This document shows, piece by piece, positions 1 through 9,009 of a stretch of DNA of 64,000 nucleotides. Where the stretch lies: positions 79,642-143,641 of the forward strand of contig NZ_JAAMFM010000007.1 of assembly GCF_013376105.1 (NCBI RefSeq). The letters run 5' to 3'. Under the pieces are notes generated by a model. That model saw only the letters and a list, made by a program, of their open reading frames with translations. It did no database searches and had not been told where the DNA came from. This stretch comes from Arthrobacter wenxiniae (GTDB lineage Bacteria > Actinomycetota > Actinomycetes > Actinomycetales > Micrococcaceae). Position numbers and translations under genes: made by a program. Positions within the stretch are counted from its first letter, which is position 1. Every line of letters starts with the position of its first letter.

Positions 1-479
1 TGGGCTCCGCGATTTCCCCCTTCAACGCCTTCCTCATCGCCCAGGGCATCGAGACGCTGAGCCTGCGCGTGGAACGCCACGTCAGCAACGCCGTCAAGGT
101 GGCCGAATGGCTCGAGGCCAACGAATTCGTCGAGGCCGTCGCCTACGCCGGCATCCCCTCGAGCCCCTGGTTCGAGCGCGGCCGGAAGTACGGCCCGAAC
201 GGCACCGGCGCCGTCGTCTCCTTCGACATCAAGGGCGGCCTTGACGCCGGCAGGCGCTTCGTGGACGGACTGGAACTCCACTCGCACGTGGCCAACCTGG
301 GCGACGTCCGCTCGCTGGTGATCCACCCGGCCTCGACCACCCACGCGCAGCTGAGCGAGGAGCAGCGCCTCGCCGCCGGAGTCCGCCCCGGCCTGGTGCG
401 CCTGTCGGTGGGCCTGGAAGGCGTCGAGGACATCATTGCCGATCTCGAGGCCGGGTTCCGGGCAGCAAAATCGGCGTGA
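1..479 (+). CDS. metY: O-acetylhomoserine sulfhydrylase, C-terminal part (partial)
   Basis: The reading frame is open from base 3, so the gene is cut by the window edge and only about 158 C-terminal residues are present. The start reads GSAISPFNAFLIAQGIETL, a typical block of the Cys/Met-metabolism PLP enzymes, and the end reads LVRLSVGLEGVEDIIADLE, their standard C-terminus. The enzyme would make homocysteine from O-acetylhomoserine and sulfide in the cytoplasm. The PLP lysine lies upstream of the window. Its stop overlaps the metX start in a GTGA, so the two genes are translationally coupled and catalyse consecutive steps. Specificity for O-acetylhomoserine is inferred from that neighbour. 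Confidence 0.9.
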   Translation, partial: GSAISPFNAFLIAQGIETLSLRVERHVSNAVKVAEWLEANEFVEAVAYAGIPSSPWFERGRKYGPNGTGAVVSFDIKGGLDAGRRFVDGLELHSHVANLGDVRSLVIHPASTTHAQLSEEQRLAAGVRPGLVRLSVGLEGVEDIIADLEAGFRAAKSA

Positions 480-1678
480 GCGCCTTGGATCGGCTGGCAG
501 CGGAGGATCGCGTGTTCACTCCCGGGGCCCCCGTCCCGGACTCGGCGCCTTGGTCCGCGGCCGTCGGGCAGGGAGGCGGCGTGCTGCGCTCCGTGAACAT
601 TGGCGCCCTGGCCCTGGAGGCCGGTGGCGAGCTGCCCTCGGTCACGGTGGCGTACGAATGCTGGGGGACACTGAACGGGGACGGCAGCAACGCCGTCCTC
701 ATCCAGCACGCCCTGACCGGCAGCACCCACGTCAGCCGGGGCGACTCCGAGGAGGACGGCTGGTGGGAAGGGCTCGTGGGCCCCGGGGAGGTCATCGACA
801 CCAACCGCTACTTTGTGGTGGCCGCGAACATGTTGGGCGGCTGCTACGGGACCACCGGGCCCTCCAGCATTGCCGCCGACGGCGCGCCCTACGGCTCCCG
901 CTTCCCCTTCGTGACCATCCGCGACTCCGTCCACGCAGAGGCCCGCCTTGCCGACGCACTGCGCATCGGATCCTGGCACGCGGTCATTGGGGGTTCCATG
1001 GGGGGTGCCCGCGCCCTTGAATGGGCCGTGACCTTTCCGGAACGGGTGCAGCGCTGTGCCGTGGTGGCGGCCTGCGCCGCCAGCACCGCCGAGCAGATCG
1101 CCTTCGCCCAGGCACAGGTCCTGGCCATCCGCCAGGACCCCAACTTCGCCGGCGGCGACTATTACGACGGCGCGGCCCCCACCTTGGGCCTGGGGCTGGC
1201 CCGGCGGATCGCCCACATCACCTACAGGTCCGAGGCCGAGATGGGAGCCCGTTTTGGGCGCGCCGTCCAGCCGGGCGAGGACCCGCTGGGCGACGGCCGA
1301 CTGCGGCCCTCCACTGGAGGTTCCGTGGCGGGGCGCTACCGGGTGGAAAGCTACCTGGACCACCAGGCACACAAGCTGGTCACCCGTTTTGACGCCAACA
1401 GCTACGTCGCCATCACGGAGGCGCTCATGAGCCACGACGTCGCGAGGGGGCGCGGCACGCTGCGGGAGGCGTTGGCACCCACCGGTTGCGTGGAATTCCT
1501 GGTGGCCGCCGTCAACAGCGACCGCCTGTACTTCCCGGCGCAGTCCGAGGAACTGGCGGCGGCGCTGCCCGGCGATGTGAAGGTGCGGCGCATCGACTCC
1601 GCGATCGGGCACGACGGCTTCCTGACCGAAGTGGCCACTGTCGGTGAATTGCTCCGGGAGTCATTCTTCGCGGACTAG
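476..1678 (+). CDS. metX: Homoserine O-acetyltransferase
   Basis: This is a 400-residue alpha/beta-hydrolase-fold acyltransferase that acetylates homoserine from acetyl-CoA in methionine synthesis. The nucleophile elbow GGSMGG lies near residue 170. Family blocks include NAVLIQHALTGSTHV, MLGGCYGTTGPSS and the C-terminal IGHDGFL with the catalytic histidine. The length is usual for MetX. The start is the GTG in the GTGA overlap with metY, which leaves no gap. Acetyl rather than succinyl use is inferred from the metY neighbour. Its stop overlaps the next, convergent gene by 4 bases. Confidence 0.95.
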   Translation: MSALDRLAAEDRVFTPGAPVPDSAPWSAAVGQGGGVLRSVNIGALALEAGGELPSVTVAYECWGTLNGDGSNAVLIQHALTGSTHVSRGDSEEDGWWEGLVGPGEVIDTNRYFVVAANMLGGCYGTTGPSSIAADGAPYGSRFPFVTIRDSVHAEARLADALRIGSWHAVIGGSMGGARALEWAVTFPERVQRCAVVAACAASTAEQIAFAQAQVLAIRQDPNFAGGDYYDGAAPTLGLGLARRIAHITYRSEAEMGARFGRAVQPGEDPLGDGRLRPSTGGSVAGRYRVESYLDHQAHKLVTRFDANSYVAITEALMSHDVARGRGTLREALAPTGCVEFLVAAVNSDRLYFPAQSEELAAALPGDVKVRRIDSAIGHDGFLTEVATVGELLRESFFAD

Positions 1679-2121
1679 AAGTTCCTGAAGATCGCCTCGC
1701 GGTGGGCGGCGTATTGGTCGGCGGTGACCTGGCCGGCGCGGCGGGCGGCGTCGAGCGCGTCCAGCTGGCGCTTGAGTTCGGCCTCGGCCTTCATGCGTTC
1801 GTTGGCAAAGCCCATGGCCTGCTGGCCGTGGGCGGCTTCATAGCCCTTCATCGGGATCCCGTTGAGCAGGGTCACACCGGCCGGGACCTGCGGCGGCTGC
1901 GGCCCTGTGCCGGGCCTGGCCTGCTGCACGGTGCCGGGCCGCGGAGCGGCCGCGTACGGGGAGTCGCTGCGTGCTCGCTTGCGGCGTGAGGCGGCCCTGG
2001 CGAAGTTTGCCAGCAGGATCGCACCCAGGAACACGAGGATGAACCAGGGCTGCATCCCGCCGGAACCGGACGATGAGGCTGCCACCAGTCCGGCAGCTGC
2101 GGGATCGAGCACAGTCGGCAC
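1675..2121 (-). CDS. Membrane-anchored SHOCT-domain protein
   Basis: A 148-residue protein of unknown role. A Gly/Ser-rich N-terminus is followed by one membrane segment around residues 24-43 (PWFILVFLGAILLANFA), a basic stretch (RRKRAR), a Pro/Gly linker, and a C-terminal SHOCT-like helical hairpin (AELKRQLDALDAARRAGQVT...). SHOCT is a short C-terminal domain common in actinobacterial membrane proteins and thought to aid oligomerisation. The start is a GTG. The gene converges on metX with a 4-base overlap of the stop codons. Orientation and function are inferred only from the domain. Confidence 0.8.
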   Translation of the reverse strand: MPTVLDPAAAGLVAASSSGSGGMQPWFILVFLGAILLANFARAASRRKRARSDSPYAAAPRPGTVQQARPGTGPQPPQVPAGVTLLNGIPMKGYEAAHGQQAMGFANERMKAEAELKRQLDALDAARRAGQVTADQYAAHREAIFRNF

Positions 2122-2550
2122 AATGCACCACTTTCATCGCTTGTTTCATCGCTTGGACGCGCAAGCTTCGCGCTTCCTTCCATCCTAGTCTGCCGGGGGC
2201 ATTTCCGTCCGGCGGGAGCCGCGGTGCGGTCGGGGCCGCACCACGCGGGCCGCCACAGGACGTAAGGGCTGCTGGTGGGCTCCCGCTCCGCGGTGGCGCC
2301 GGCGCAGGGGTGGCGGGCCGATCCGAAACCGCATACGCCGCTGCAACAGACTTTCGCCGTCACCCCCGGCAACAGCCGTTCACCGGGTATGGAGGCTCGG
2401 GCGCCGGTGGATCATTGCCACCGGCCGCCCAGCGCACCCGCAGGACGGTGCGCCTGGCCGCGCTCCGGCACGCCCGGCAGCCGGCCATGCCCGGATGGCC
2501 GTCCCGGCCCAGGCCGGGCTCAGCCCCGCGGCGTGCCGCCGGGCCCGGGC
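2122..2550. other. Intergenic region of 429 bases without a recognisable gene
   Basis: This very GC-rich stretch separates two minus-strand genes. Open frames here lack family motifs and ribosome-binding sites. Its only clear structure is one copy of a 31-base direct repeat at the right-hand end, listed separately. The promoter of the SHOCT gene presumably lies at the left end. Confidence 0.5.
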
Positions 2551-2580
2551 TCAGCCCCGCGGCGTGCCGCCGGGCCCGGG
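2519..2580. repeat. 31-base tandem duplication spanning a stop codon
   Basis: Two exact copies, 2519-2549 and 2550-2580, of a unit starting ctcagccccgcggcgtgccg. The right copy encodes the last residues of the SGNH hydrolase (PGPGGTPRG) with its TGA. The left copy lies just beyond the stop, so stop codon and tail are duplicated downstream. Confidence 0.9.
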
Positions 2581-3453
2581 AAGGCTGTACCCCGGCTGTT
2601 CGGGCCCCGGCAGGCCCGAGCCGAAGCCGGGACCAAAGACGGGCCCGGCCGTGGGACGCTTGGCCGAACGGCCGTCGCCCGAGGACTGGTGGCGCAGCCG
2701 GCGCAGCACCCAGGGGACGAGGAACTCGCGCGCCCACACCAGGTCCTCTGCCCGGGCCGCCTGCCACTTCTGCGGGGGCAGCGGCTTGGGCAGTTGGGGG
2801 AGCAGCTGGTGTGGCACGTTCAAGGCGTTCAGCGCCACGATGGCGATGTTGTGGTGTCCCAGCGGCGAAAAGTGGAGCCGGTCCTCCGCCCACATCCGGG
2901 GGTCCCTCAGCTGGCGCATGGACCACATGTCGGCCACGACGGCGTCATGGCGGGCGGCGATGGTGCGCAGGTTCTCGTTGTAGATGGCCACGCGCCCGCG
3001 CACCATGCCCAGCACCGGGGTGTCCCGGATGTCCGGTCCGTTGAACAGCAGGACGGTGGCACCGGCGTCGGACATCCTGCCCACGGCGGCGTCCAGGCGC
3101 TCGGCCAGGGCATCGGGGTCTGAACCGGGCCGGATCAGGTCGTTGCCGCCTCCCGAGATGCTGATCAAATCGGGCTTGAGGGCCAGCGCGGGTTCCAGCT
3201 GCTCGTCAAGGATTTGGCGCAGGAGACGGCCCCGAATGGCCAGGTTGGCGTACTTGAATTCCTCGCTGCCGCGGCCCAGTTCCTCCGCCAGCCGGTCGGC
3301 CCAGCCGCGGTGCCCTCCGGGGCTGCTGGGTTCGGGATCCCCGACGCCCTCGGTAAAGGAATCGCCGATGGCAATGTAGCGGTTCCAGGGGTGGCGGGGC
3401 GCCTCCCCTGCTCCCGGGCGGCGTGATGGTTGTGCATCGGTAAATTCACTCAC
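2551..3453 (-). CDS. SGNH/GDSL-family hydrolase
   Basis: A 300-residue esterase or lipase of the SGNH fold. Block I is AIGDSFTEG (Ser nucleophile near residue 31), block III is ISGGGNDL, and block V is DRLHFSPLGH with the catalytic Asp and His. No signal peptide is evident, so it is probably cytoplasmic. The C-terminal 30 residues are Gly/Pro-rich and end in a duplicated 31-base unit. The proposed start is the GTG at 3453-3451. A GGAGG lies unusually close to it, so the exact start is uncertain. The substrate is unknown. Confidence 0.88.
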   Translation of the reverse strand: MSEFTDAQPSRRPGAGEAPRHPWNRYIAIGDSFTEGVGDPEPSSPGGHRGWADRLAEELGRGSEEFKYANLAIRGRLLRQILDEQLEPALALKPDLISISGGGNDLIRPGSDPDALAERLDAAVGRMSDAGATVLLFNGPDIRDTPVLGMVRGRVAIYNENLRTIAARHDAVVADMWSMRQLRDPRMWAEDRLHFSPLGHHNIAIVALNALNVPHQLLPQLPKPLPPQKWQAARAEDLVWAREFLVPWVLRRLRHQSSGDGRSAKRPTAGPVFGPGFGSGLPGPEQPGYSLPGPGGTPRG

Positions 3454-3586
3454 GCCTCCATACTGCCCTTTGGCGCCCGTGGAGCGCCACCATGGGCCCT
3501 CACCTGGCGCCGCGCCAGGCCCCGCGGACCCCGGCGCGGGACCGCCGGTTCGTCCCCGGCAACACGGACATGAAACGATGGTGCGC

Positions 3587-4222
3587 ATGAGCGAATCCCC
3601 GAAGGTATTGTGGTCCCGCCCCGAAAGCGAACGGGCCGGCACGCCCCTGCTCGTCCTGTTCCACGGCTACGGCGCCGACGAGGCCGACCTCTTCGGACTG
3701 GCCGGCCAGCTCCCCGCCGAGTTCACTGTGGCCTCCGTCCAGGCACCGCTGCAGGCCGGCCCGGGACGTGCCTGGTTCCCGCTGCGCACCGACCTGTCCT
3801 ACACGCTGGACTCGGTCACGGACGCGGCAGCCGGCGTCGAGGCCTGGCTGGACTCCGTCCGCGGCGCGCACACGTCGGTGACACTCTTCGGCTTCTCCCA
3901 GGGCATGTCCATGGCCACCACGCTGCTGCGGCACCGGCCCGCTGACTATGCGGCTGTCGTCGGACTTTCAGGATTTGTGGTGGAGGTTGACGGCCACCCC
4001 TACTTTGACGACGCAGCCACGGCGGCCGCGAAGCCGGAAGTCTTCTGGGGCCGCGACCAGGCCGACCCCGTCATCCCCGCCTCCGCCGTGGAGTACACGA
4101 ACACCTGGCTGCGCGCGCACACCGAGCTCACCAAGGTGCTTTACACGGGCATCTGGCATGGCATCAACGCCCAGGAAATGGCGCATGTGGGCGAGTTCCT
4201 GCGGCACAAGGTGCTCAACTAG
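3587..4222 (+). CDS. Phospholipase/carboxylesterase-family hydrolase
   Basis: About 211 residues with an alpha/beta-hydrolase fold. An early oxyanion block (LLVLFHGYGADEADL) is followed by the nucleophile elbow FGFSQGMSM, an Asp block (GRDQADPVIP) and a catalytic His block (GIWHGINAQE). Family members hydrolyse short acyl esters or lysophospholipids in the cytoplasm. An ATG at 3578 is an alternative start; 3587 begins nearest to the conserved region. Neither has a strong Shine-Dalgarno sequence. The gene is divergent from the SGNH hydrolase and converges on the S4 gene 3 bases downstream. Confidence 0.87.
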   Translation: MSESPKVLWSRPESERAGTPLLVLFHGYGADEADLFGLAGQLPAEFTVASVQAPLQAGPGRAWFPLRTDLSYTLDSVTDAAAGVEAWLDSVRGAHTSVTLFGFSQGMSMATTLLRHRPADYAAVVGLSGFVVEVDGHPYFDDAATAAAKPEVFWGRDQADPVIPASAVEYTNTWLRAHTELTKVLYTGIWHGINAQEMAHVGEFLRHKVLN

Positions 4223-4225
4223 GCC

Positions 4226-4456
4226 CTACTTGGGCGTGTTGATCCGCACCGTTTCCCCGCCCACGGTGACGGTGTCGCCGTCGTGCAGCTGGCGGCCGCG
4301 GCGCTCGTCGATCTCTCCGTTGACCAGGACCAGGCCGTTCTTGATGAGGTCCGCGGCCTCCACGCCGTCCCCCACCAGGCTGGCGAGCTTGAGCAGCTGC
4401 CCCAGCCGGATCATGTCGTCTCGGATGGGGATGTCGGTGATCTCGTGTGAACTCAT
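4226..4456 (-). CDS. Small S4-domain RNA-binding protein (YbcJ-like)
   Basis: A 76-residue protein made almost wholly of one S4 RNA-binding fold. IRLGQLLKLASLV and the loop GLVLVNGEIDERRG..L..GDTV are the S4 signature, as in ribosomal protein S4, HslR and YbcJ. It probably binds structured RNA, perhaps ribosomal. The exact target is unknown. The ATG start is followed at once by family sequence. It converges with the esterase gene. Confidence 0.88.
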   Translation of the reverse strand: MSSHEITDIPIRDDMIRLGQLLKLASLVGDGVEAADLIKNGLVLVNGEIDERRGRQLHDGDTVTVGGETVRINTPK

Positions 4457-4544
4457 GGGTCAATTCTGCCGCATGGGGGACGCGGCGGGCGCCGGCGGGC
4501 TATAGCGTGGTGGGAGGCACACATCCGCCACCCATGGAGGTCAC

Positions 4545-5615
4545 ATGAACGCCACCGGCTCTGTCTACGTCAGCGGCTACACCCAGGCGCCCTACGGTGC
4601 GGGCCCCGGCGTGTCCCGGTTTTCGCTGGCGCCGGACGGCGCGGTGGGGACGCGGCTCGCCACGGGCAGCGGCGCGGTGAACCCGTCGTTTGCCGTGCTG
4701 GACGGCGGCGCCCTGCTTGCCGTCGAGGAGCTGCCCGAGGGCCGGATTGCCGTGTTCGACCCCTGGACGCTGGACCTGCGCGGCCGCGCACCCTCAGGAG
4801 GCTCCGACCCCTGCCACCTCCTGCTGCTTGGTCCCAGCGTCTGGGCCGCCAACTACTCCTCGGGCACGGCGTCGGTGACCCCCCTGGCCGCAATTGTGGG
4901 AACCGCCCTCCCCGCAGGCACGACGCCGGAGCCTCCCGTGCTGTTGTCCCACCCCGGCAGCGGGCCGGTCGGCGGCCGGCAGGCGGGGTCCCACGCGCAC
5001 CAGGTGACCGCCACGCCGTGGGGCACGGTGCTGGTCTCGGACCTGGGCGCCGACCGGGTGGATGAATATTCGGCCCGGTCCCTTGTCCGGCTGGGCTCCG
5101 CGGAACTGCCGCCGGGCGCCGGGCCCCGCCACGTGGCCATCAAGGGCGAGTTCCTGCTCGTGGCCGGCGAGCTCGACGGGCATGTCCACGTGCTGCGCCG
5201 CTCCGAAGTGGACCCGCACGACGGCGCCGGCCACTTCTGGAAATGGCTGTTCCGGACGCCCCTGGCCGCGTCGGCCGCGGAGATTGCCGGTGCCAGGGAC
5301 TTTGCCCCCTCGCACATCCAGCTCTCGGCGGACGGCACCAGGCTGTACGCCGCCGTCCGCGGTCCCGACACCCTGGTGGTGTTGGACGTGGCGGGCCTGG
5401 ACCCTGCGGGCCCGGCGGCGCCGGCCGTCCTGGCCGAGGTCGCGTGCGGCGGCAGCTGGCCGCGGCACTTTGCGGTGGGGAACAACAAAATGTATGTGGC
5501 CAACCAGCTCTCGAACAACATTGCCGTGTTTGATCTGGACGGCAGCGGACTGCCCGGTCCGGCCCCCGTCCAGTCGGTCGATTTTGGCAGCCCCACCTGC
5601 GTCGTGCTTGGCTGA
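4545..5615 (+). CDS. Lactonase-family beta-propeller protein (6-phosphogluconolactonase type)
   Basis: A 356-residue protein with repeated seven-bladed-propeller blocks: an N-terminal YVSGYT, internal HAHQVTATPWG and PRHVAIKGEFLLV, and a C-terminal WPRHFAVGNNKMYVANQ followed by NNIAVFDLD. These match the YbhE/Pgl lactonase family, which hydrolyses 6-phosphogluconolactone in the pentose phosphate pathway, although many members have other substrates. An ATG start is preceded by GGAGG with good spacing (tggaggtcacatg). It is monocistronic, so context gives no further clue. Confidence 0.82.
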   Translation: MNATGSVYVSGYTQAPYGAGPGVSRFSLAPDGAVGTRLATGSGAVNPSFAVLDGGALLAVEELPEGRIAVFDPWTLDLRGRAPSGGSDPCHLLLLGPSVWAANYSSGTASVTPLAAIVGTALPAGTTPEPPVLLSHPGSGPVGGRQAGSHAHQVTATPWGTVLVSDLGADRVDEYSARSLVRLGSAELPPGAGPRHVAIKGEFLLVAGELDGHVHVLRRSEVDPHDGAGHFWKWLFRTPLAASAAEIAGARDFAPSHIQLSADGTRLYAAVRGPDTLVVLDVAGLDPAGPAAPAVLAEVACGGSWPRHFAVGNNKMYVANQLSNNIAVFDLDGSGLPGPAPVQSVDFGSPTCVVLG

Positions 5616-5792
5616 GCGGCACCGACGGTGCGCCAACGGCGCAAGCCGGGGGCCGGCGTCGCACATCATGCACAAGACTCCGGGAGCCGTCCGGGGCACA
5701 AGAATGGGAATTCCGCCCCCTGCGCCGCCTGCCGGTAGGCTTGTCCCCGGACGGACCGCACCCAGCGGCCTCGTAATTACTAGGAGTAGTCA

Positions 5793-7178
5793 GTGGCGCC
5801 CCAATCCAAGCTTGATCAGGTCATCTCCCTCGCGAAACGTCGCGGCTTTGTGTTCCAGGCCGGTGAGATTTATGGCGGTTCGCGGTCGGCCTGGGACTAT
5901 GGCCCCCTCGGCGTGGAGCTGAAGGAAAACATCAAGCGCGAATGGTGGCAGTCCTTTGTGCGCGGGCGCGAGGACATGGTGGGGCTGGACTCCTCCATCA
6001 TCCTGCCCAAGGCCGTGTGGGAAGCCTCCGGCCATGTCGCAACGTTCACCGACCCGCTGGTCGAGTGCACCCAGTGCCACAAGCGCCACCGCCAGGACCA
6101 CCTCATCGAGGCGTTCGCGGCGAAGAAGAACCGCCAGCCGGAAAACGGCATGGACGACATCGTGTGCCCAGACTGTGGCACCAAGGGTCAGTGGACCGAG
6201 CCGCAGCTGTTCTCCGGCCTGATGAAGACGTTCCTGGGCCCGGTCGACAGTGAGGCCGGCATGGCCTACCTGCGCCCCGAAACCGCCCAGGGCATCTTTG
6301 TGAACTTCAACAACGTGCTCACCACGTCCCGGAAGAAGCCGCCGTTTGGGATCGGCCAGATCGGCAAGGCCTTCCGCAACGAGATCACGCCCGGAAACTT
6401 CATCTTCCGCACCCGCGAATTTGAGCAGATGGAGATTGAGTTCTTCACCGCCCCGGACGATGCCGACAAGTGGTTCAAGGAATGGGTCGAGCTGTGCTGG
6501 ACCTGGTTCCTTGACCTTGGCATCAACCCGGAGAACATGCGCCGGTTCGACGTCCCCGGGGACGAGCGCGCCCACTACTCCGCCGGCACCATCGACTTTG
6601 AGTACAAGTTCGGCTTCCAGGGCTCGGAATGGGGCGAGCTCATGGGCGTCGCGAACCGCACCGACTACGACCTGGGCTCCCACACCAAGGGCTCCGGCAC
6701 GGACCTGAGCTACTTCAACCAGGCCACGGGCGAACGCTTCACCCCCTACGTCATTGAGCCCTCCTTCGGCCTGACCCGCTCCATGATGGCCTTCCTGGTG
6801 GACGCCTTCACCGAGGACGAGGCCCCCAACGCGAAGGGCGGGGTGGACAAGCGCACCGTGCTCAGGCTCGATCCCCGCCTGGCCCCGGTCAAGGCCGCCG
6901 TGCTCCCGCTCTCCCGCAACGAGGAGCTCTCCCCGAAGGCCAAGGAGCTCGCCAACAAGCTGCGCGGCCACTGGAACATCGAGTTCGACGACGCCGGCGC
7001 CATCGGCCGCCGCTACCGCCGCCAGGATGAGATCGGCACGCCTTTCTGCATCACGGTGGACTTCGACACGCTTGAGGACAACGCCGTGACCATCCGCGAA
7101 CGCGACACCATGAGCCAGGAGCGCGTCTCCCTGGACAAGGTGCAGGCGTACCTGGCCGCGCGGCTGCTGGGGGCCTAG
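5793..7178 (+). CDS. glyS: Glycine--tRNA ligase (homodimeric)
   Basis: A 461-residue class II aminoacyl-tRNA synthetase that charges tRNA-Gly. The N-terminus ([15 protein letters not shown]) and motif 1 region are followed by a zinc-type CTQCHKRH...CPDCG insertion, motif 2 ([19 protein letters not shown]), and motif 3 near [14 protein letters not shown]. The C-terminal half is the anticodon-binding fold. This is the single-chain eukaryote/actinobacterium type, not the alpha2beta2 type. A GTG start is chosen because AGGAG lies 7 bases upstream. The following GNAT gene begins 2 bases after the stop. Confidence 0.97.
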   Translation: MAPQSKLDQVISLAKRRGFVFQAGEIYGGSRSAWDYGPLGVELKENIKREWWQSFVRGREDMVGLDSSIILPKAVWEASGHVATFTDPLVECTQCHKRHRQDHLIEAFAAKKNRQPENGMDDIVCPDCGTKGQWTEPQLFSGLMKTFLGPVDSEAGMAYLRPETAQGIFVNFNNVLTTSRKKPPFGIGQIGKAFRNEITPGNFIFRTREFEQMEIEFFTAPDDADKWFKEWVELCWTWFLDLGINPENMRRFDVPGDERAHYSAGTIDFEYKFGFQGSEWGELMGVANRTDYDLGSHTKGSGTDLSYFNQATGERFTPYVIEPSFGLTRSMMAFLVDAFTEDEAPNAKGGVDKRTVLRLDPRLAPVKAAVLPLSRNEELSPKAKELANKLRGHWNIEFDDAGAIGRRYRRQDEIGTPFCITVDFDTLEDNAVTIRERDTMSQERVSLDKVQAYLAARLLGA

Positions 7179-7180
7179 GC

Positions 7181-8173
7181 GTGGCCGGGCTTTTGTTCCG
7201 GCCGTGGCGCGACGGCGATGACCTCACGCTCCGGGAAATCTGGGGCGACGCCGAGTCCGCCCCGGCCGGTCAGTTCCGTGCCGCGCTGGCGCCGGACCAG
7301 GACGCCGGTCCGTGGCGGCGCACCATCGTGGCCGAGGACCAGGGCATCCCGGTCGCGGCCGGCGTCGTCTATTCCACCGCGCTGCACCCGGCCCGGCTGT
7401 GGGCCTACGTGGAAGTTGCCAGGGACCACCGCCGCGCCGGGGTGGGCGCCACCCTGATTGGCATGCTGCGGCGCGAAGCGTCCGGTGCGCTTGCCGCCGG
7501 TTTGGCAGGCACGACGGCGTTGCGCACCAAGGTTGCCCCCGGCACCCCAGGCGCCGAGTTTGCCCGCGCCTGCGGCTTGACCGTGCTGCAGCGCAACCGC
7601 GTGGTTGAGGTGGGGCCCGGGGCCTTGAAGCTGCCCGTCTTCGGCGAGGGGACCGAGGCGGAGGCCGCGGCGCGGGTGCAGGACCTCGCCACGGGATCCG
7701 TGGAACTCACGGACGTGGTGGGCCGGTACTACGAGGCCGTGAACGAGTGGGACCCCACCGGACCCCTGACGCCGGGTGCCGTCCAGCGCATGTTCCTGGA
7801 CGACCTCACCGGCGCCCACGGGGCCCTGGTGCTGCGGGCCGCGACCTCCAGCGCCTTTGGCGGGTCCGTGCAGCCAGGCAGGAAGGGCCGCATCGAGGCG
7901 TTTGCCGTCAGCTACTCGCAGGGTCCCGGCGCGCCGGGCGCCCCGGACGCGGCAGCACCGGCGTCGGAGGTGTTCCTCGGCGTGGAGCCCGCCCTGGCGC
8001 GGGACGCTGCCGTCCGGGCCGTGTACGACCTGCTTGCCCTGATCACGCACCAGTACCCGGTGCTGCTGGAACTGGACGACTCCATGGAGGCCGTGGCCGC
8101 CGTCGTCAATCCGCTGATCGAGGTGGGGGCCGCCGAGGTCCGCGGCACCGAAACGCTCGTCGTCGGCGAGTAA
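7181..8173 (+). CDS. GNAT-family N-acetyltransferase
   Basis: A 330-residue protein whose first 130 residues form a GNAT fold. The acetyl-CoA loop is visible as RDHRRAGVGATLI around residues 81-93. The second half lacks a clear second acetyl-CoA loop but looks like a degenerate GNAT repeat. It starts with GTG 2 bases after the glyS stop and is probably translated as part of the same transcript. The substrate is unknown. Confidence 0.82.
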   Translation: MAGLLFRPWRDGDDLTLREIWGDAESAPAGQFRAALAPDQDAGPWRRTIVAEDQGIPVAAGVVYSTALHPARLWAYVEVARDHRRAGVGATLIGMLRREASGALAAGLAGTTALRTKVAPGTPGAEFARACGLTVLQRNRVVEVGPGALKLPVFGEGTEAEAAARVQDLATGSVELTDVVGRYYEAVNEWDPTGPLTPGAVQRMFLDDLTGAHGALVLRAATSSAFGGSVQPGRKGRIEAFAVSYSQGPGAPGAPDAAAPASEVFLGVEPALARDAAVRAVYDLLALITHQYPVLLELDDSMEAVAAVVNPLIEVGAAEVRGTETLVVGE

Positions 8174-8180
8174 CCCCTTC

Positions 8181-8993
8181 TTGCCGGGGGGGTTCGAGAT
8201 CACCGCCTCCCTCACCGTTGCCGTTGGAGACCGCCACCCCCCAGCTGCCCAGCCGAAGGTCCTTGACAGCCCATGGGCCCATTCCCCTTCGGACACGGAT
8301 GAATCGTTGCTGGGCCGGGCTGAGCTCCGCCGGCGCCCTGCCGGACGGGGGCGGCAGTCGCAAGGCTGCTTCATTGCCTACACCCCTGCAGCCGCCGGTG
8401 CCGACGTGCCGGTGACGCCGGACGCTCCTGCAGGCGCGCGGAGTCAACGCGGCCGCACCATCCGCTACCTCAGGCCGCCCAACGTGACGCCCGGCGTGGA
8501 AGCCGCCGGGCCGCAGTACTTGTTCATGGACTTCGTCAGGACGCTGCCGATCGGCCTGCTGGCGCTCGTGTACGCCATCGTGGTGGTCGCCGTGGCAAGG
8601 TGGCGCGGGCTGCGCGCGATGGTCGGGCTGGGCGGGTTCAACGACGTCACGATCACGCAGTCCTCAGCGGTTTGGGAGCTGTACGAGCTGGCCCCGGACA
8701 CCAGTGCGCGTGCGCCCTTCACGTCCGCCATGCGCATTGGCCGCGACCACATCGCGTCCACCGTCCACACCATCGCCTTCGCCTATGCCGGCAGCGCCCT
8801 GCCCGGGCTCATCCTGGTCTCCCTCCATGACCGCTCCCTCCTGGAACCCCTGGCCAGCTCGGAACTCGCGGAGGAGGTGGTGCATATCCTGGTCGGTCCC
8901 ATCGGCCTGGTGCCCGCCATTCCGGTGACGACGGCGGTGGCGGTCGCCAGGGTCAAAGCCACCGGCCGTGGCGCGCAACCCCAGCCCGCCTGA
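8181..8993 (+). pseudogene. YibE/F-family membrane protein gene with its central membrane region deleted
   Basis: From about 8450 the frame matches YibE/F proteins: a soluble block ending YLFMDFVRTLPIG, one membrane segment, then RWRGLRAMVGL. In intact relatives this is followed by well over 100 residues of membrane helices before the LDDVTVTQTSAVWEL block. Here it joins directly, near base 8630, to GGFNDVTITQSSAVWELYEL and continues to the normal C-terminus (IGLVPAIPVTTA). The usual N-terminal helix is also not visible, so the 5' boundary is uncertain. The product would lack most of the transporter-like core and is probably non-functional. The frame stays open. Confidence 0.75.
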
Positions 8994-9009
8994 GACAACG
9001 CCCGGTTGC

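Noticed and set aside
4226..4456. HicA/HslR-type toxin or heat-shock protein
   Set aside because: It is a plain S4 domain protein of YbcJ size; there is no antitoxin partner and no heat-shock context.
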